Part shown: one piece after another, positions 36,105 through 45,395 of the stretch
Position numbering within the stretch: position 1 is the stretch's first letter
Layout of the letters: each line of letters begins with the position of its first letter
Origin: JACRLV01 sp045863555
Lineage (GTDB): Bacteria > Planctomycetota > Phycisphaerae > UBA1845 > Fen-1342
DNA: 64,000 nucleotides
NCBI GenBank assembly: GCA_045863555.1
Contig: BTUU01000002.1
Span: 248,001 to 312,000 of the forward strand
Reading direction: 5' to 3'
Translations under genes and position numbers: made by a program
The notes under the pieces: generated by a model
The model's database searches: none
What the model saw: the letters and a program-made list of their open reading frames with translations, nothing else
What the model was told of the DNA's origin: nothing

Positions 36105-38999
36105 TCACGGCATGGGAAGGACGAGATTTCCGAGCGTCTCGGGGATGTAGCAGTTTCCGCGGGCGCCGGACCATGAGGAATACTCGCCGCGCGCCGCGTC
36201 GAGGCGCGTGACGTTGCAGCCCCAGATGCGGTTTCGGAGCGTGGTCGCCTCGAACGCGGTCAGGGGTATCGCCAGTTCGACGGTCCAGCCGTCGTCGTCG
36301 ATCCGCACGGCTGTGCGTGCGCTGCTCGTCCAGGGGGCGACGTTGCTCATGGGCGGGATTGTCGGTGCGCCGCGGTGCGAGGCGAGGAAGCCGCTCGGTT
36401 TGATCTGGAGGAGGAGCAGTTCATCGCCGGTCCCGGAGATCGCGTTCTGGGGGCTGAGAATGATCTCGACGAGGTCCTGCCCCCACGGGATCGCGCCGTC
36501 GATGGGGATCTGGTTGTCCGCGGACCAGCGCGTCGCCTCGCCGCGGCCGACGGAGCAGCGGACGGCGAAATAGAGATTACCGTCGTCCATGGCGACGAAG
36601 GCGCGGGTCGGATGCGTGGGGATGCGCGGCTCGGCGGCTGGCACCGCGGCGCGGCCCGTGCCGCGGACGAGGCGAAAATCTCCGAGTGAATTACTGGCGC
36701 TCATCAGCCAGTCGGAGAGGTCGCCGTCGATTGTGGGAGGGCGCTCGACGGTGGGCGCGGAGACGAGGGCCGCCTGAAACGCAGATTCGAACAAGCCCGT
36801 CTGGGCATCGAGCGCGAGCTTCATGCGGATATGGCCGTTGCTGTCGTAGCCGGTGCCGGGGAGTTCAAAATCGACCCGGTTGAGGGCCCGGCGGCCGGCG
36901 GCGAGCGTGAGCGGCTCATCCTGCACGCGGGACCATCCGGGCGGGAGCGTGTCGAAGCGGAATTTTCCAGTCAGCGGGCGGTCCGTGCCGTTCGATGTGA
37001 CGAGGAAGACACGCGCGGCGATGGATTTTTCTCCCGACTCGAAGCGCACGCCGCGCGGTTCTACGCGGACGACGGCCGACTGGGCGACGAGCGTGGCCCA
37101 GTCGGCGAGATTGCTGATCTGGGACTCTGCGCCTTCCTTCGAGCCGGCGAAGTCGTTGACGAGTTCCTGAAGGAGGAGGTTTCGGGCGAGCGCGAGCGCC
37201 TGGGCGTCGCCGAGCCAGCCGATCTCGCGCGTAGTGAGCAGGTTCAGATCGGCGGCGTCCGAGAACGCCCAGCGCACGATCTGGGCCGCGGTTCGCCGGG
37301 CGAGCAGCGACTTGCCGCCGCGGTCGAGGAGGTGGAGCAATTCGAGATCATAGAGACCCCGGCGGAGGCGCTTCAGCCGGACGGACGGGACGACGGAGCT
37401 GACGAGGCCGTATTCGCCGCCGGGGTAGACGAGGCAGTCGGGGTTTCGATCGAGCGGGGTCGTGCGCGAGGGATTGGACAGGCGGCCGACGTCGGCAGCG
37501 TGTTCGAGCCAGACGCCGTCGAGTTCGTAGCGGAACGCCTGCCAGGCGAGCGTGCGCGGATCGACGACCGGGGCCTCGACGCGGAGCGAGGGGCTGTAGG
37601 GCGGTTCGTCGGGCAGGCACCAGATGCGTTTACCCAGTCCGCGTTCCCGGGCGAGCGCTTCGGCTTCCCACATCATGGCCGGCGGGCACCAGATCGCGGT
37701 GTCGGGCAGCGCGACGGTCGGCGCGTTCACCCAGCCCAGCGGGCGCAGCGACCTTGCTGGCAGGTGGAACATCATCGGCACGGCGATCTCGGCCTGGCGG
37801 AGGATGCCGGAGACGCGTTCCGCGCGGCTGATCGGCCGGACGTCAAGGGGTTCGGGCGGCAGGGGCCGGAGAATCGCCCGGTCGAGCCAGCCGCGCTGCT
37901 GGAAGTGCTGCACGCACGCCTTCACATACTGCCCGAGGGCGCGCGAGTAGCGCGGCGAGGTGAAGCCGCCGTTGCGATCGGCGCTGGGATAGTCGATCGA
38001 AACCGGCAGGGGCCAGAATTCGGTTTGAACACGATCGGTGAACTCTGTGCCTTCGATCCAGGGGCCGACGAGGGCGTCGTACTCGGTCCAGTCGATTTCG
38101 ACATCGCCGGCTGAGGTGAGCTGATACTTCGGGAACGAGGCCCAGAGCACGGGAGAGAGACGATGGTCGTGGAGGACGCCCATGGCGCTGCGCACGAGCC
38201 GCACACCGGCCTGGTGCACAGGCTCGTTGACGAAGAGGCGCGTTTCCTCGGGGGAAGCGGTGGGCCAGTTGAGCTGGTTTTCGAGGAGGTCGCGGGGGTC
38301 GACGCGGGCGACGAAGGGAGTCGAGCGTGCGGCCGGAATCGCGACGGGCTCCACGGTGAGTTCGAGTGTCAGCTTTTGGAGCGTCTGCGGACCGGACTCG
38401 AACATGCCGCCACCGGCGGCGCCCGCGACGACGTCGATCGCACCGCGATAGACGCCGGGGGGCGTTCCGGGAGGGACGCGGACGTCGAGCCAGAGAACCT
38501 CGGTCGTGCGGGCTTCGAGGCGGACCGGTCCGCCGCCGCGCGGCGCCTCCCACGGGACGAGGATATCCAGCGCGCTGACCGATTCGGCTGAGGGGCCGGC
38601 GGCGTCGGGGTACCAGCTTCGGAAGGCCGCGACGCGAACCGGCTGCGCCCGGAAGGCTGCGAGCACTTCGCGCGCGGGAAGCGTGGCGAGTGGACCGACG
38701 AGATCGGAGAAGAGGACGTTTACGGCCGCCTGGGGCGGTTTTTCGGCGCGCAGGGCGAGTTGTGCGGCCACCGTTTCATTGATGGCCGCCCGAAGCCGGA
38801 CCCGGCCGGATGCCGCGGAGAAGACGCTGTTTTCCAGGAGCGGGGCGCTGTCGCGGGTCAGGGCGACGGACTCGTCCACACCCCAGACGACCAGGCCGGA
38901 GGGCGTGGTGGTGGCCGGCGCGCAGCCAAGGAGCGCGGTGGCGAGGACCGCCACGGCGGCGAACCGGCGAATCAGTGCTGCTGCGGCGCTGCGGGTCAT
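36105..38999 (-). CDS. DUF4091-type lipoprotein with a C-terminal CBM9-like domain
   Basis: A 964-residue exported lipoprotein (lipobox LLGC, C26). An N-terminal beta region ends in the PPGTPPGVYRGAIDV pattern. The middle resembles a TIM-barrel glycoside-hydrolase-like fold. The stretch FRYELDGVWLEHAAD, then CLVYPGGEYGLVSSVVPSVR with LKRLRRGLYDLELLHLLDR, is the signature of DUF4091. After a beta-sandwich region, a CBM9-like domain begins near PPTIDGDLSDWLMSAS and closes with DGWTVELAIPLTAF and WGCNVTR. Probably acts on or binds glycans at the cell surface; no catalytic pair could be assigned. Its start overlaps the upstream Gfo/Idh/MocA gene by four bases. Confidence 0.78.
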   Translation of the reverse strand: MTRSAAAALIRRFAAVAVLATALLGCAPATTTPSGLVVWGVDESVALTRDSAPLLENSVFSAASGRVRLRAAINETVAAQLALRAEKPPQAAVNVLFSDLVGPLATLPAREVLAAFRAQPVRVAAFRSWYPDAAGPSAESVSALDILVPWEAPRGGGPVRLEARTTEVLWLDVRVPPGTPPGVYRGAIDVVAGAAGGGMFESGPQTLQKLTLELTVEPVAIPAARSTPFVARVDPRDLLENQLNWPTASPEETRLFVNEPVHQAGVRLVRSAMGVLHDHRLSPVLWASFPKYQLTSAGDVEIDWTEYDALVGPWIEGTEFTDRVQTEFWPLPVSIDYPSADRNGGFTSPRYSRALGQYVKACVQHFQQRGWLDRAILRPLPPEPLDVRPISRAERVSGILRQAEIAVPMMFHLPARSLRPLGWVNAPTVALPDTAIWCPPAMMWEAEALARERGLGKRIWCLPDEPPYSPSLRVEAPVVDPRTLAWQAFRYELDGVWLEHAADVGRLSNPSRTTPLDRNPDCLVYPGGEYGLVSSVVPSVRLKRLRRGLYDLELLHLLDRGGKSLLARRTAAQIVRWAFSDAADLNLLTTREIGWLGDAQALALARNLLLQELVNDFAGSKEGAESQISNLADWATLVAQSAVVRVEPRGVRFESGEKSIAARVFLVTSNGTDRPLTGKFRFDTLPPGWSRVQDEPLTLAAGRRALNRVDFELPGTGYDSNGHIRMKLALDAQTGLFESAFQAALVSAPTVERPPTIDGDLSDWLMSASNSLGDFRLVRGTGRAAVPAAEPRIPTHPTRAFVAMDDGNLYFAVRCSVGRGEATRWSADNQIPIDGAIPWGQDLVEIILSPQNAISGTGDELLLLQIKPSGFLASHRGAPTIPPMSNVAPWTSSARTAVRIDDDGWTVELAIPLTAFEATTLRNRIWGCNVTRLDAARGEYSSWSGARGNCYIPETLGNLVLPMP

Positions 39000-40033
39000 C
39001 GTCGGGTTTCACTCCAGCCCTGGGCCTCGAACAGTTGGCGCGGGGACTCCGGCTGCCCCGTGCGCGAAGACAGATAGATCGACTCCAGAAGCGCCGAAAC
39101 CGAAGCGTGATGCTCGACGGCGGCGCGCGTTTCGTCGGACGCGCGGCCGCCGCGCACCTCGCGGACGAATTTCGCCAGATCGGCCGCGAGTCGATCGCCG
39201 GGGAGATCGCGGATGACGTCGGACGCGCCGTCGACGGTCGCGAGGCGGACGGCGGCGGTTGTCAGTTCGAAGGCCTTGTCGGGCGCATGGCCGCGGAGCA
39301 TCGATTCGAAGGGTTCGATATCCCAGGTGGCGTGGATGGTGGCGGCCCCGCCGTTTTCGTATCGGAGCACGGAGACGGCGATATCCTCGGTTTCGCGCGG
39401 CGTCTGGGAGGCGCGGGTGCGGCAGCGGCCGACGGTGGCGAAAAGGCTCTCCGGGAGGCCGCGGAGCGCGATCAGGGCTTCGAGCAGTTCGTAGGCGGTG
39501 TGGCGGAGAACGCCGCCGCCGCCCTCGGCGGCGCTGGCCCACCATGAGTCGATTCCCGGCCCGGCGGCCGACGAACGGACTTCGCAGAGGTGGAGTCGGC
39601 GCCCCTCTTCGCGATCGAGAATGGCGCGAACGTCTTCACGCACATGCCGCCACCAGGATGAGACCCAGAGAATCGCTCCAAGGTCACGGGCGCGGCGGAT
39701 CGTCTCGGTCGCGTCGGAGAATGAGCGTCCGATCGGCGGGGTCATCCAGACGTGGACGCCGTGCTCGATGCCCTGGCGTGCGAGGGTAAGCGCGACACGC
39801 GGGCTCGCGTGAATTACGAGGGCGTTCAGGGCTCCTTGGGCGAGCATGACGCGTTCGTCGTCGAACCAGTCGACTCCGGGCTGGGCGCTGATCTGCGGGA
39901 GGCCGGCCTGGGCGGCGAGCGTCACACCGGGCATTCCGACCAGGGCTGCGGCGAGCGGACCGGCCTGGGCGGCGGGGGCGAAGAGGCCGACGCGCAGGGG
40001 CGGCGGTTGGGTTGGGGCGGGTGAGTCCGTCAT
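38996..40033 (-). CDS. Gfo/Idh/MocA family oxidoreductase-like protein, degenerate cofactor motifs
   Basis: A 345-residue protein with the two-domain layout of the sugar oxidoreductase family: an N-terminal Rossmann-like part, ALNALVIHASPRVALTLARQ, GIEHGVHVWMTPPIGRS, and a C-terminal domain with LRHTAYELLEALIALRG and GAATIHATWDIEPFESMLRG. The usual Gly-rich NAD motif near the N-terminus is replaced by LFAPAAQAGPLAAAL, and the E-K-P motif is TPP, losing the conserved Lys. It may bind a nucleotide sugar without catalysis, or use another cofactor mode. It leads an operon with the DUF4091 lipoprotein. Confidence 0.78.
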   Translation of the reverse strand: MTDSPAPTQPPPLRVGLFAPAAQAGPLAAALVGMPGVTLAAQAGLPQISAQPGVDWFDDERVMLAQGALNALVIHASPRVALTLARQGIEHGVHVWMTPPIGRSFSDATETIRRARDLGAILWVSSWWRHVREDVRAILDREEGRRLHLCEVRSSAAGPGIDSWWASAAEGGGGVLRHTAYELLEALIALRGLPESLFATVGRCRTRASQTPRETEDIAVSVLRYENGGAATIHATWDIEPFESMLRGHAPDKAFELTTAAVRLATVDGASDVIRDLPGDRLAADLAKFVREVRGGRASDETRAAVEHHASVSALLESIYLSSRTGQPESPRQLFEAQGWSETRR

Positions 40034-40076
40034 GGGTGCGTCAATCTTCCGGCTGGCATCGTACGCGGGCGCGGGC

Positions 40077-40082
40077 TATTCT
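40077..40082 (+). promoter_or_regulatory. candidate -10 box (TATTCT)
   Basis: TATTCT 37 bases before the ATG at 40119, in the divergent gap with the oxidoreductase-like gene. Confidence 0.35.
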
Positions 40083-40118
40083 CCGCTCAGACGCGACCCA
40101 GCTTCGCGCGGCGGATTC

Positions 40119-41111
40119 ATGGTCGTCCAAACCCTTTCAATCGCACTCCTCGTCGCGAGTCTCTTCACCGATATTCTGCACCTGCGCGACGGAAACCGCC
40201 ACCGGGGGACGCTCCTTCGCGAAGACGGCAAGGTGGTCGTTTTCCGGATCGAGTCGGCCGGGGGCGGGGCGAGCGTGGTTCGGCAGTTCGATCGCCGGGA
40301 CGTGCTGCGGATCGAATATCGGGTGCAGGAGGACGGCGACGACGGCGCGGAAGCGGCCGGTCAAGCTCCCGAGGCGGAAGCGGGACCGGGGCACACGGGC
40401 GTCCTCATACAGATGCTCCGCGAGGCCCTGGAGCTGATTGCGGACAACGAACCGGCTTCGGCGCTTCGCGCGCTCCAGCGGATCGTGGCCCGTTCCGACG
40501 AGCCGCAGCGGGTGACGCTCGACGCGCTGGCGCGCGAGGCGCGGAACCGGTCTCTGGCGGCCCTGCTCGCGGAAGTGCGCATCGCGGCCGCGCTGGAAGC
40601 GGGCCGGGGGCGCGGATTCGAGATCCGGTACGCGACGCGGTACGAGCGGAGCAGCCTCGGCGAGCAACTGGAGCAGCTCCAGAACAGCCTCGCGAACGCG
40701 TTGGTCGGCGGCCGGCCGCTGATCGAGTGGACGATCGATGAGTACAGTCGACTGGATGCGAACGCCCGGCAGATTGTAGGCCATGCGCAGCTGCTTTCGG
40801 GCGTCGTGGGGGCCCGCTTGAAGTTCGATGGCCGGCTGGCCGCGACGGGCAGGGCGCGGGCGGAGGTCGCGGCGCTGCGCGGGCGGATGGCGGACCTGGC
40901 GGCGCATATCGCCGCGATGGAAGGCTATACCAATCCGACGGAAGAGGCGGCGGCGGATGATCCGACGCTGGCCGCGGCGCGGCGGCTGCTGGTGGAAATC
41001 CGGGCTGCGTCGCAGCCGGCGAGCGGTCCTTCGACGCAGCCGGCGTCCGCGCCGGCCTCGGCGCCGGGGGATGGCGCATCGCAACCACGGGATGGAGAGG
41101 AACGTCGATGA
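40119..41111 (+). CDS. hypothetical secreted protein
   Basis: A 330-residue protein with a short hydrophobic N-terminus (VVQTLSIALLVASLFTDI), probably a signal peptide. It is followed by a small beta unit (LHLRDGNRHRGTLLREDG, VVFRIESAG) like those in other planctomycete exported proteins, a helical region rich in Ala, Arg and Glu, and a Pro/Ser/Ala-rich tail. I do not recognise a family. It overlaps purC by four bases (ATGA), so it is translated with it, although no functional link is obvious. Confidence 0.7.
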   Translation: MVVQTLSIALLVASLFTDILHLRDGNRHRGTLLREDGKVVVFRIESAGGGASVVRQFDRRDVLRIEYRVQEDGDDGAEAAGQAPEAEAGPGHTGVLIQMLREALELIADNEPASALRALQRIVARSDEPQRVTLDALAREARNRSLAALLAEVRIAAALEAGRGRGFEIRYATRYERSSLGEQLEQLQNSLANALVGGRPLIEWTIDEYSRLDANARQIVGHAQLLSGVVGARLKFDGRLAATGRARAEVAALRGRMADLAAHIAAMEGYTNPTEEAAADDPTLAAARRLLVEIRAASQPASGPSTQPASAPASAPGDGASQPRDGEERR

Positions 41112-42097
41112 GTGAGAGCGCCGGCGTAGGTGTGCTGGAAACGTCGCTGCCCGGGCTGGTGAGCCGCGGGAAAGTGCGCGATCTCTACGATCTTGGCGAT
41201 CGGCTGATGATCGTCGCGAGCGATCGGATCTCGGCGTTTGACGTCGTCATGGCGCAGCCGGTGCCGGGCAAGGGGGCGCTGCTGACGCGGTTGAGCGAGT
41301 TCTGGCTGAAGACGCTCCCGGCGTGCGTGCCGCACCACCTTGAGTATGTTGTGGACGGCGGTCATTGCCCCGAGAGCCATCGGCGGCACGTGGATGTGCT
41401 GCGCGATCGGGCGATGGTGGTGCGGAAGGCGACGGTCATCCCGATCGAGTGCGTCATCCGCGGCTATGTCGTGGGCGGCGGGTGGAAGGAGTACCAGGCG
41501 GGCGGGTCGATCAGCGGGATCAAGCTGCTGCCGGGGCTGCGCCTGGCGGATCGGCTGCCGGAGCCGATTTTCACGCCGAGCACGAAGGCGGCACACGGGC
41601 ACGATGAGCCGATTTCGTTTGACGGGGCGTGCGAGGCGGTTGCGGGGGCGTTTTCGGGTGAGTTGCGCGATCGGATCGTGCGGACGTTTGGCGGGAGCGC
41701 GGGCGGCGAGGTACGGGACGCGGCACGGCGGCTGATGGAAGCGGTGCGAGATCGCTCACTCGCGATCTACAACCAGGCCGCGAAGCACGCGGGGACGCGG
41801 GGTATTCTGCTGGCCGATACGAAGTTCGAGTTCGGACTGGCGGCGTCGGGCGATGGAGTCGAACTGCTGCTGATCGACGAGGCGCTGACGCCGGATTCGT
41901 CACGCTTCTGGCCGGCGGATGCGTGGCGGCCGGGGGAGAATCCGCCGAGCTTTGATAAGCAGTTTCTGCGGGATTACCTGGAGACGCTGGACTGGCCGAA
42001 GACGCCGCCGCCGCCGGCGATTCCGGCGGAGATCATTGAGCAGACGCGGCGGCGGTATCAGGAGGCGTTTGAGCGGTTGACGGCGACTTCTGCGTAG
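41108..42097 (+). CDS. purC: phosphoribosylaminoimidazole-succinocarboxamide synthase
   Basis: SAICAR synthase of purine synthesis, joining CAIR and aspartate with ATP. The 329 residues match the longer class of the enzyme. SRGKVRDLYDLGDRLMIVAS, DRISAFDVVM, IPIECVIRGYVVGGGWKEYQ, IFTPSTKAAHGHDEPISF and GILLADTKFEFG are diagnostic, and LLLIDEALTPDSSRFW is near the end. Start overlaps the upstream gene. Confidence 0.95.
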   Translation: MSESAGVGVLETSLPGLVSRGKVRDLYDLGDRLMIVASDRISAFDVVMAQPVPGKGALLTRLSEFWLKTLPACVPHHLEYVVDGGHCPESHRRHVDVLRDRAMVVRKATVIPIECVIRGYVVGGGWKEYQAGGSISGIKLLPGLRLADRLPEPIFTPSTKAAHGHDEPISFDGACEAVAGAFSGELRDRIVRTFGGSAGGEVRDAARRLMEAVRDRSLAIYNQAAKHAGTRGILLADTKFEFGLAASGDGVELLLIDEALTPDSSRFWPADAWRPGENPPSFDKQFLRDYLETLDWPKTPPPPAIPAEIIEQTRRRYQEAFERLTATSA

Positions 42098-42231
42098 AGC
42101 GGTCGCAATCGTCTTCGCCCTGCGGGCGGGGACCGCGCCGTTCGTTCAGCCATGGACTCGCGGCGCAGCCCAGTAAGCAACGAGATTATCGCTCCCGCCC
42201 CCGCTCATTTCGCTCCTGCCCGGTGGGTCGC

Positions 42232-42237
42232 TATAGT
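42232..42237 (+). promoter_or_regulatory. candidate -10 box (TATAGT) close to the GT2 start
   Basis: TATAGT ends ten bases before the glycosyltransferase ATG, and no Shine-Dalgarno sequence is present, so the mRNA may be leaderless or nearly so. Confidence 0.4.
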
Positions 42238-42247
42238 ATCTCCGATC

Positions 42248-43312
42248 ATGCATCACCGAAGCGAATCCGGCGAAAAACCGCAGGTCTCCGTCGTCGTTCC
42301 GATGTACAACGAGGAGGCGAACGTCCGCGCCGTCCTCGCACGGTTTGTCGAGTCGCTGGCCGGGCAGCGCCGCAGCTTCGAGATCATCGTCGTCAATGAC
42401 GGGAGTCGTGACCGGACGGGCGAAGTACTCGATGCCGTTGCGGCGGGCGAGCCGCGGATCCGCGTGATTCACTTTGCCCGCAATTTTGGCCAGACCGCCG
42501 CGATGATGGCCGGATTCTGGGCGGCGCGGGCGGACGTGATCGTCCCGCTCGACGGCGACGGCCAGAATGAGCCGGACGAGGTCGGGCGGCTCGTCGACAA
42601 GCTCGAAGAGGGGTGGGACGTCGTCAGCGGCTGGCGGCGCAACCGGCAGGATTCGTGGCTTCGGACGCGCGTGTCGCGGGTAGCGAACTGGATCATCGGC
42701 AAGATCACTGGCGTGACGCTGCATGACTACGGCTGCACGCTGAAGGCGTACCGGGCGCACATGGTCAAGGACGCCCGGCTCTTCGGCGAGATGCACCGGT
42801 TCATTCCGATCTACACGTCGATGCACGGGGCGCGGATCTGCGAGGTCGAGGTCAAGCACCACGCTCGCACCGCGGGCGAGAGCAAGTACGGCTACGGCCG
42901 CATCGTGAAGGTCGCGCTGGACATCGCGCTCGTCCGGCTGCTCCAGAAGTATCGCACCAAGCCGCTGCACTTCTTCGGGAAGATCACGCAGTATGCGTGG
43001 CTGGTGACGCTGCTGTGTTTTGCGTATTCGACGATCGCGGCGATCGTGTCGCTCGATCCGTGGAAGGCGTTCTGGGGCAAGGCGCCGCTCATCGGGGCGA
43101 TCTTCTTCGTCCTCGGGTGGATCGCGATCATGGCCGGGCTGCTCGCGGAACTGGTGATGCGGTCGGGCTTCGAGTTCAACCAGGGTCGCTACTGGGAAGA
43201 GGCGCGGCACGTGAACTTCGGGCCGGCGAGTGAGCCGGTTTCGAAACCGCGGGAAGTCGTCGAGGTCCGGCGCGAGGACTCGGCGCGGATGTTCGAGCGC
43301 AGCTCGTCCTGA
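42248..43312 (+). CDS. family 2 glycosyltransferase, dolichyl-phosphate mannose synthase/ArnC-like
   Basis: Inverting GT-A transferase that moves a sugar from a nucleotide donor to a polyprenyl phosphate at the inner membrane. Its 354 residues show VSVVVPMYNEEANV, IIVVNDGSRDRTGEV, the metal-binding PLDGDGQNEPDE and TLHDYGCTLKAYRA. Two C-terminal membrane helices, YAWLVTLLCFAYSTIAAIVS and LIGAIFFVLGWIAIMAGLLA, place it with the ArnC/GtrB-like branch. The donor is unknown; UDP-sugars from the dehydrogenase and aminotransferase in this window are possible. Confidence 0.92.
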   Translation: MHHRSESGEKPQVSVVVPMYNEEANVRAVLARFVESLAGQRRSFEIIVVNDGSRDRTGEVLDAVAAGEPRIRVIHFARNFGQTAAMMAGFWAARADVIVPLDGDGQNEPDEVGRLVDKLEEGWDVVSGWRRNRQDSWLRTRVSRVANWIIGKITGVTLHDYGCTLKAYRAHMVKDARLFGEMHRFIPIYTSMHGARICEVEVKHHARTAGESKYGYGRIVKVALDIALVRLLQKYRTKPLHFFGKITQYAWLVTLLCFAYSTIAAIVSLDPWKAFWGKAPLIGAIFFVLGWIAIMAGLLAELVMRSGFEFNQGRYWEEARHVNFGPASEPVSKPREVVEVRREDSARMFERSSS

Positions 43313-43370
43313 GCGATGCAGCCAAATACGCAGTCGATTTGAGTCCGTTCCGCCCTGAAGGATCTGTGCG

Positions 43371-45056
43371 TCACGCGCTCAGCAGCGAGTTCATCTGCGG
43401 CTCGAAATCGGTCCGCAGCTTGCCCATCGCCCGCGCTTCGAGCTGGCGGATGCGCTCCTTCGAGACGCCGAGCTGCTGGCCGATCTGCTCCAGCGTGGCC
43501 GGCTCGCCCGCGCCGTCGAGGCCGAACCGGAGGCGGATGATGTCGCGCTCGCGGTCGCTGAGGCTGGCGAGCATCTTCTCCACAGTGGAACGGACCACCG
43601 GCAGGAAATCGTTCTCGTGCTCGTCGGGCACCGCGCCCACCGCCGTTTCGAGGAATTCCTCGCGGCCGGTCTGGTAGCGGTCGCGGCGGACCCGCTCGTC
43701 GGGGACCGTGCGGGCGAAGTTCTTCATGATCGCCCACGACGCGTAGGTGCTGAACTTGAAGCCGCGCGAGTAGTCGAATTTATCCACGGCCCGCATCAGC
43801 GACATGTTGCCGTCGCTGACCATCTCGAAGAATTCGCCCATCGGCGATACGTGCTTCTTGGCGATGCTGACGACGAGCCGCAGATTCGACTGCACGATCT
43901 GGTTCTTGACCTGCTCGGCGTCCGCGATGAGCGAATCGATGCGGTCGAGTTCGGCCGCGGTCGCCGCGGGCGGATCGAGCTTCTGGCGGAGCTGATCGGC
44001 GCGACAGCGGAGGTAGTTCATCTTGCGGAAGAGCGCGGCCTCGCCCTCGGGCGTGAGCAGCGGAATGCGGAACAGGTGCTGCAGATACGGCGGCAGGTCC
44101 GTGGGAATCCGCCGCGCCGGCAGCGTCTCGCCGAGCGGCGACCTGGCGGCCGGGCAGTCGAGGATGATCGACTCGGCGTCCGGCAGATCGAACTCGGCCG
44201 ACGGGATGTACTCGATTGCCTCGCACTTGCGCTCTCTCGCCCGCATCTCGGTGATGACGCGGTAGACCCAGGCGGCCGGGCGGTCGAAGCGCGACGCGAG
44301 CTGTGGAACGGTTGCGCCGTCCTTGTAGGCGTCCCAGACCTTGAGGCGCACGTCGTCGGCGTCGACCGCGAGGGGCGAGCGATTGAAAATGCCCGCTTTC
44401 GGGTGGGCGTCGTCGTAGGCCTTCAGAATGAGCCGAATGGTCTCGACGGCGCGGTCGGTCTCGGCCGCGATCACCCGGGCGACCGAGTTCACCGTCTTCT
44501 CGCCCCCGTCGACTAGGGCGCGGGCGCGATCGATGATCGTCTGACGCTCATCCGGTGAAAGCTGCGAAAAAGAGCTGCCGCGCTGGATCAGGTCGGAATT
44601 CGCGGCGACGAAGCGGCGCACGCAGTGATCCGGGAAGACCAGCTTCGGCCGGCCGTTGGGGACGCGGAGCCGCCAGCCGACGAGGCCGCGGTAGTGCCAG
44701 CGGAAGATCGTCTTGGTGCTGACGCGGAAGCGGGCGGCGAGGTCGTTGATGCTGAAAATCGGTTCGCCGAAGGTCTCGGGCCAGATGTCGACAGAGCCGC
44801 TGAGGTCTTCGGCGAGCTCGAGGAGGTCGAGGCGAAGGTCGTTCGAGTCGAGGAGGGCGGACTTTTCCGCCTCACCGCCGCGGGCTCGGAAGCCGGTAAG
44901 GGCGTGCGTGACGAAATCGAGGGGGTACTTTTTGGCTGGCTCGACGACGCTGAGGAGGAACTCGATTCCCGCGAGCTGGCGCAGCCGGAGGCGAACCGGG
45001 CCTCGCCGAAGCTGGGCGGCGAGAGCGGCGATCGGAGCACAGGTGTACTTGGCCAT
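43371..45056 (-). CDS. sigma-70 family factor with a long N-terminal HTH extension
   Basis: A 561-residue RNA polymerase sigma factor starting at an ATG after GAGGA. The C-terminal half has region 2 (QIVQSNLRLVVSIAKKH, FFEMVSDGNMSLMRAVDKFD, GFKFSTYASWAIMKN) from about residue 385, a very short region 3, and region 4 (LSDRERDIIRLRFGLD, TLEQIGQQLGVSKERIRQLE) near the end. The first 330 residues are unusual. They hold at least three helix-turn-helix-like segments: SINDLAARFRVSTKTIFRWH (about 113-132), TVNSVARVIAAETDRAVETI, and TVPQLASRFDRPAAWVYRVI. This could sense a partner or add DNA contacts. A good promoter lies upstream at 45187-45215, with a leader of about 120 bases. Confidence 0.9.
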   Translation of the reverse strand: MAKYTCAPIAALAAQLRRGPVRLRLRQLAGIEFLLSVVEPAKKYPLDFVTHALTGFRARGGEAEKSALLDSNDLRLDLLELAEDLSGSVDIWPETFGEPIFSINDLAARFRVSTKTIFRWHYRGLVGWRLRVPNGRPKLVFPDHCVRRFVAANSDLIQRGSSFSQLSPDERQTIIDRARALVDGGEKTVNSVARVIAAETDRAVETIRLILKAYDDAHPKAGIFNRSPLAVDADDVRLKVWDAYKDGATVPQLASRFDRPAAWVYRVITEMRARERKCEAIEYIPSAEFDLPDAESIILDCPAARSPLGETLPARRIPTDLPPYLQHLFRIPLLTPEGEAALFRKMNYLRCRADQLRQKLDPPAATAAELDRIDSLIADAEQVKNQIVQSNLRLVVSIAKKHVSPMGEFFEMVSDGNMSLMRAVDKFDYSRGFKFSTYASWAIMKNFARTVPDERVRRDRYQTGREEFLETAVGAVPDEHENDFLPVVRSTVEKMLASLSDRERDIIRLRFGLDGAGEPATLEQIGQQLGVSKERIRQLEARAMGKLRTDFEPQMNSLLSA

Positions 45057-45186
45057 TCCGTCCTCGCGGGCCAGAAGTCCTTTTCTCACATGGCTTTACG
45101 CCACGCTCGACGGCTCTGGTACGGGCCTGGACACACGGCGGGGCCGGGGAGGGGGCCTCCACCGGCGCAAGTCCCCACTGGCAAGT

Positions 45187-45215
45187 ATTATCGCCGATGG
45201 ATCGGGCCGGGTCAA
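45187..45215 (-). promoter_or_regulatory. sigma-70-like promoter for the sigma factor gene
   Basis: Minus strand TTGACC, a 17-base spacer and GATAAT, the best consensus match in the window. It predicts a 5' leader of about 120 bases. The rest of the 339-base gap to the MFS gene (45057-45395) shows no gene. Confidence 0.55.
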
Positions 45216-45395
45216 ACAAAAATGAAGCAGGATCCGCGCTCTTTGCACGCCTGTGAATGCACTTCACTGGCTTCGGCGGCGGCTGTCGGGAGCGGGTCGG
45301 CGCCGGGCCGGGGCGGGCAACTCGTCAGCGCGGTGTACGGCCGGTAGAGTCCACGCGAATCATCGCATCCACCTACCGTTTCGCGGAGTTCTTCC

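Noticed and set aside
45057..45395. Possible tRNA or small RNA gene in the 339-base gap before the MFS gene
   Set aside because: No cloverleaf or T-loop consensus found; only the sigma gene promoter and leader are supported.
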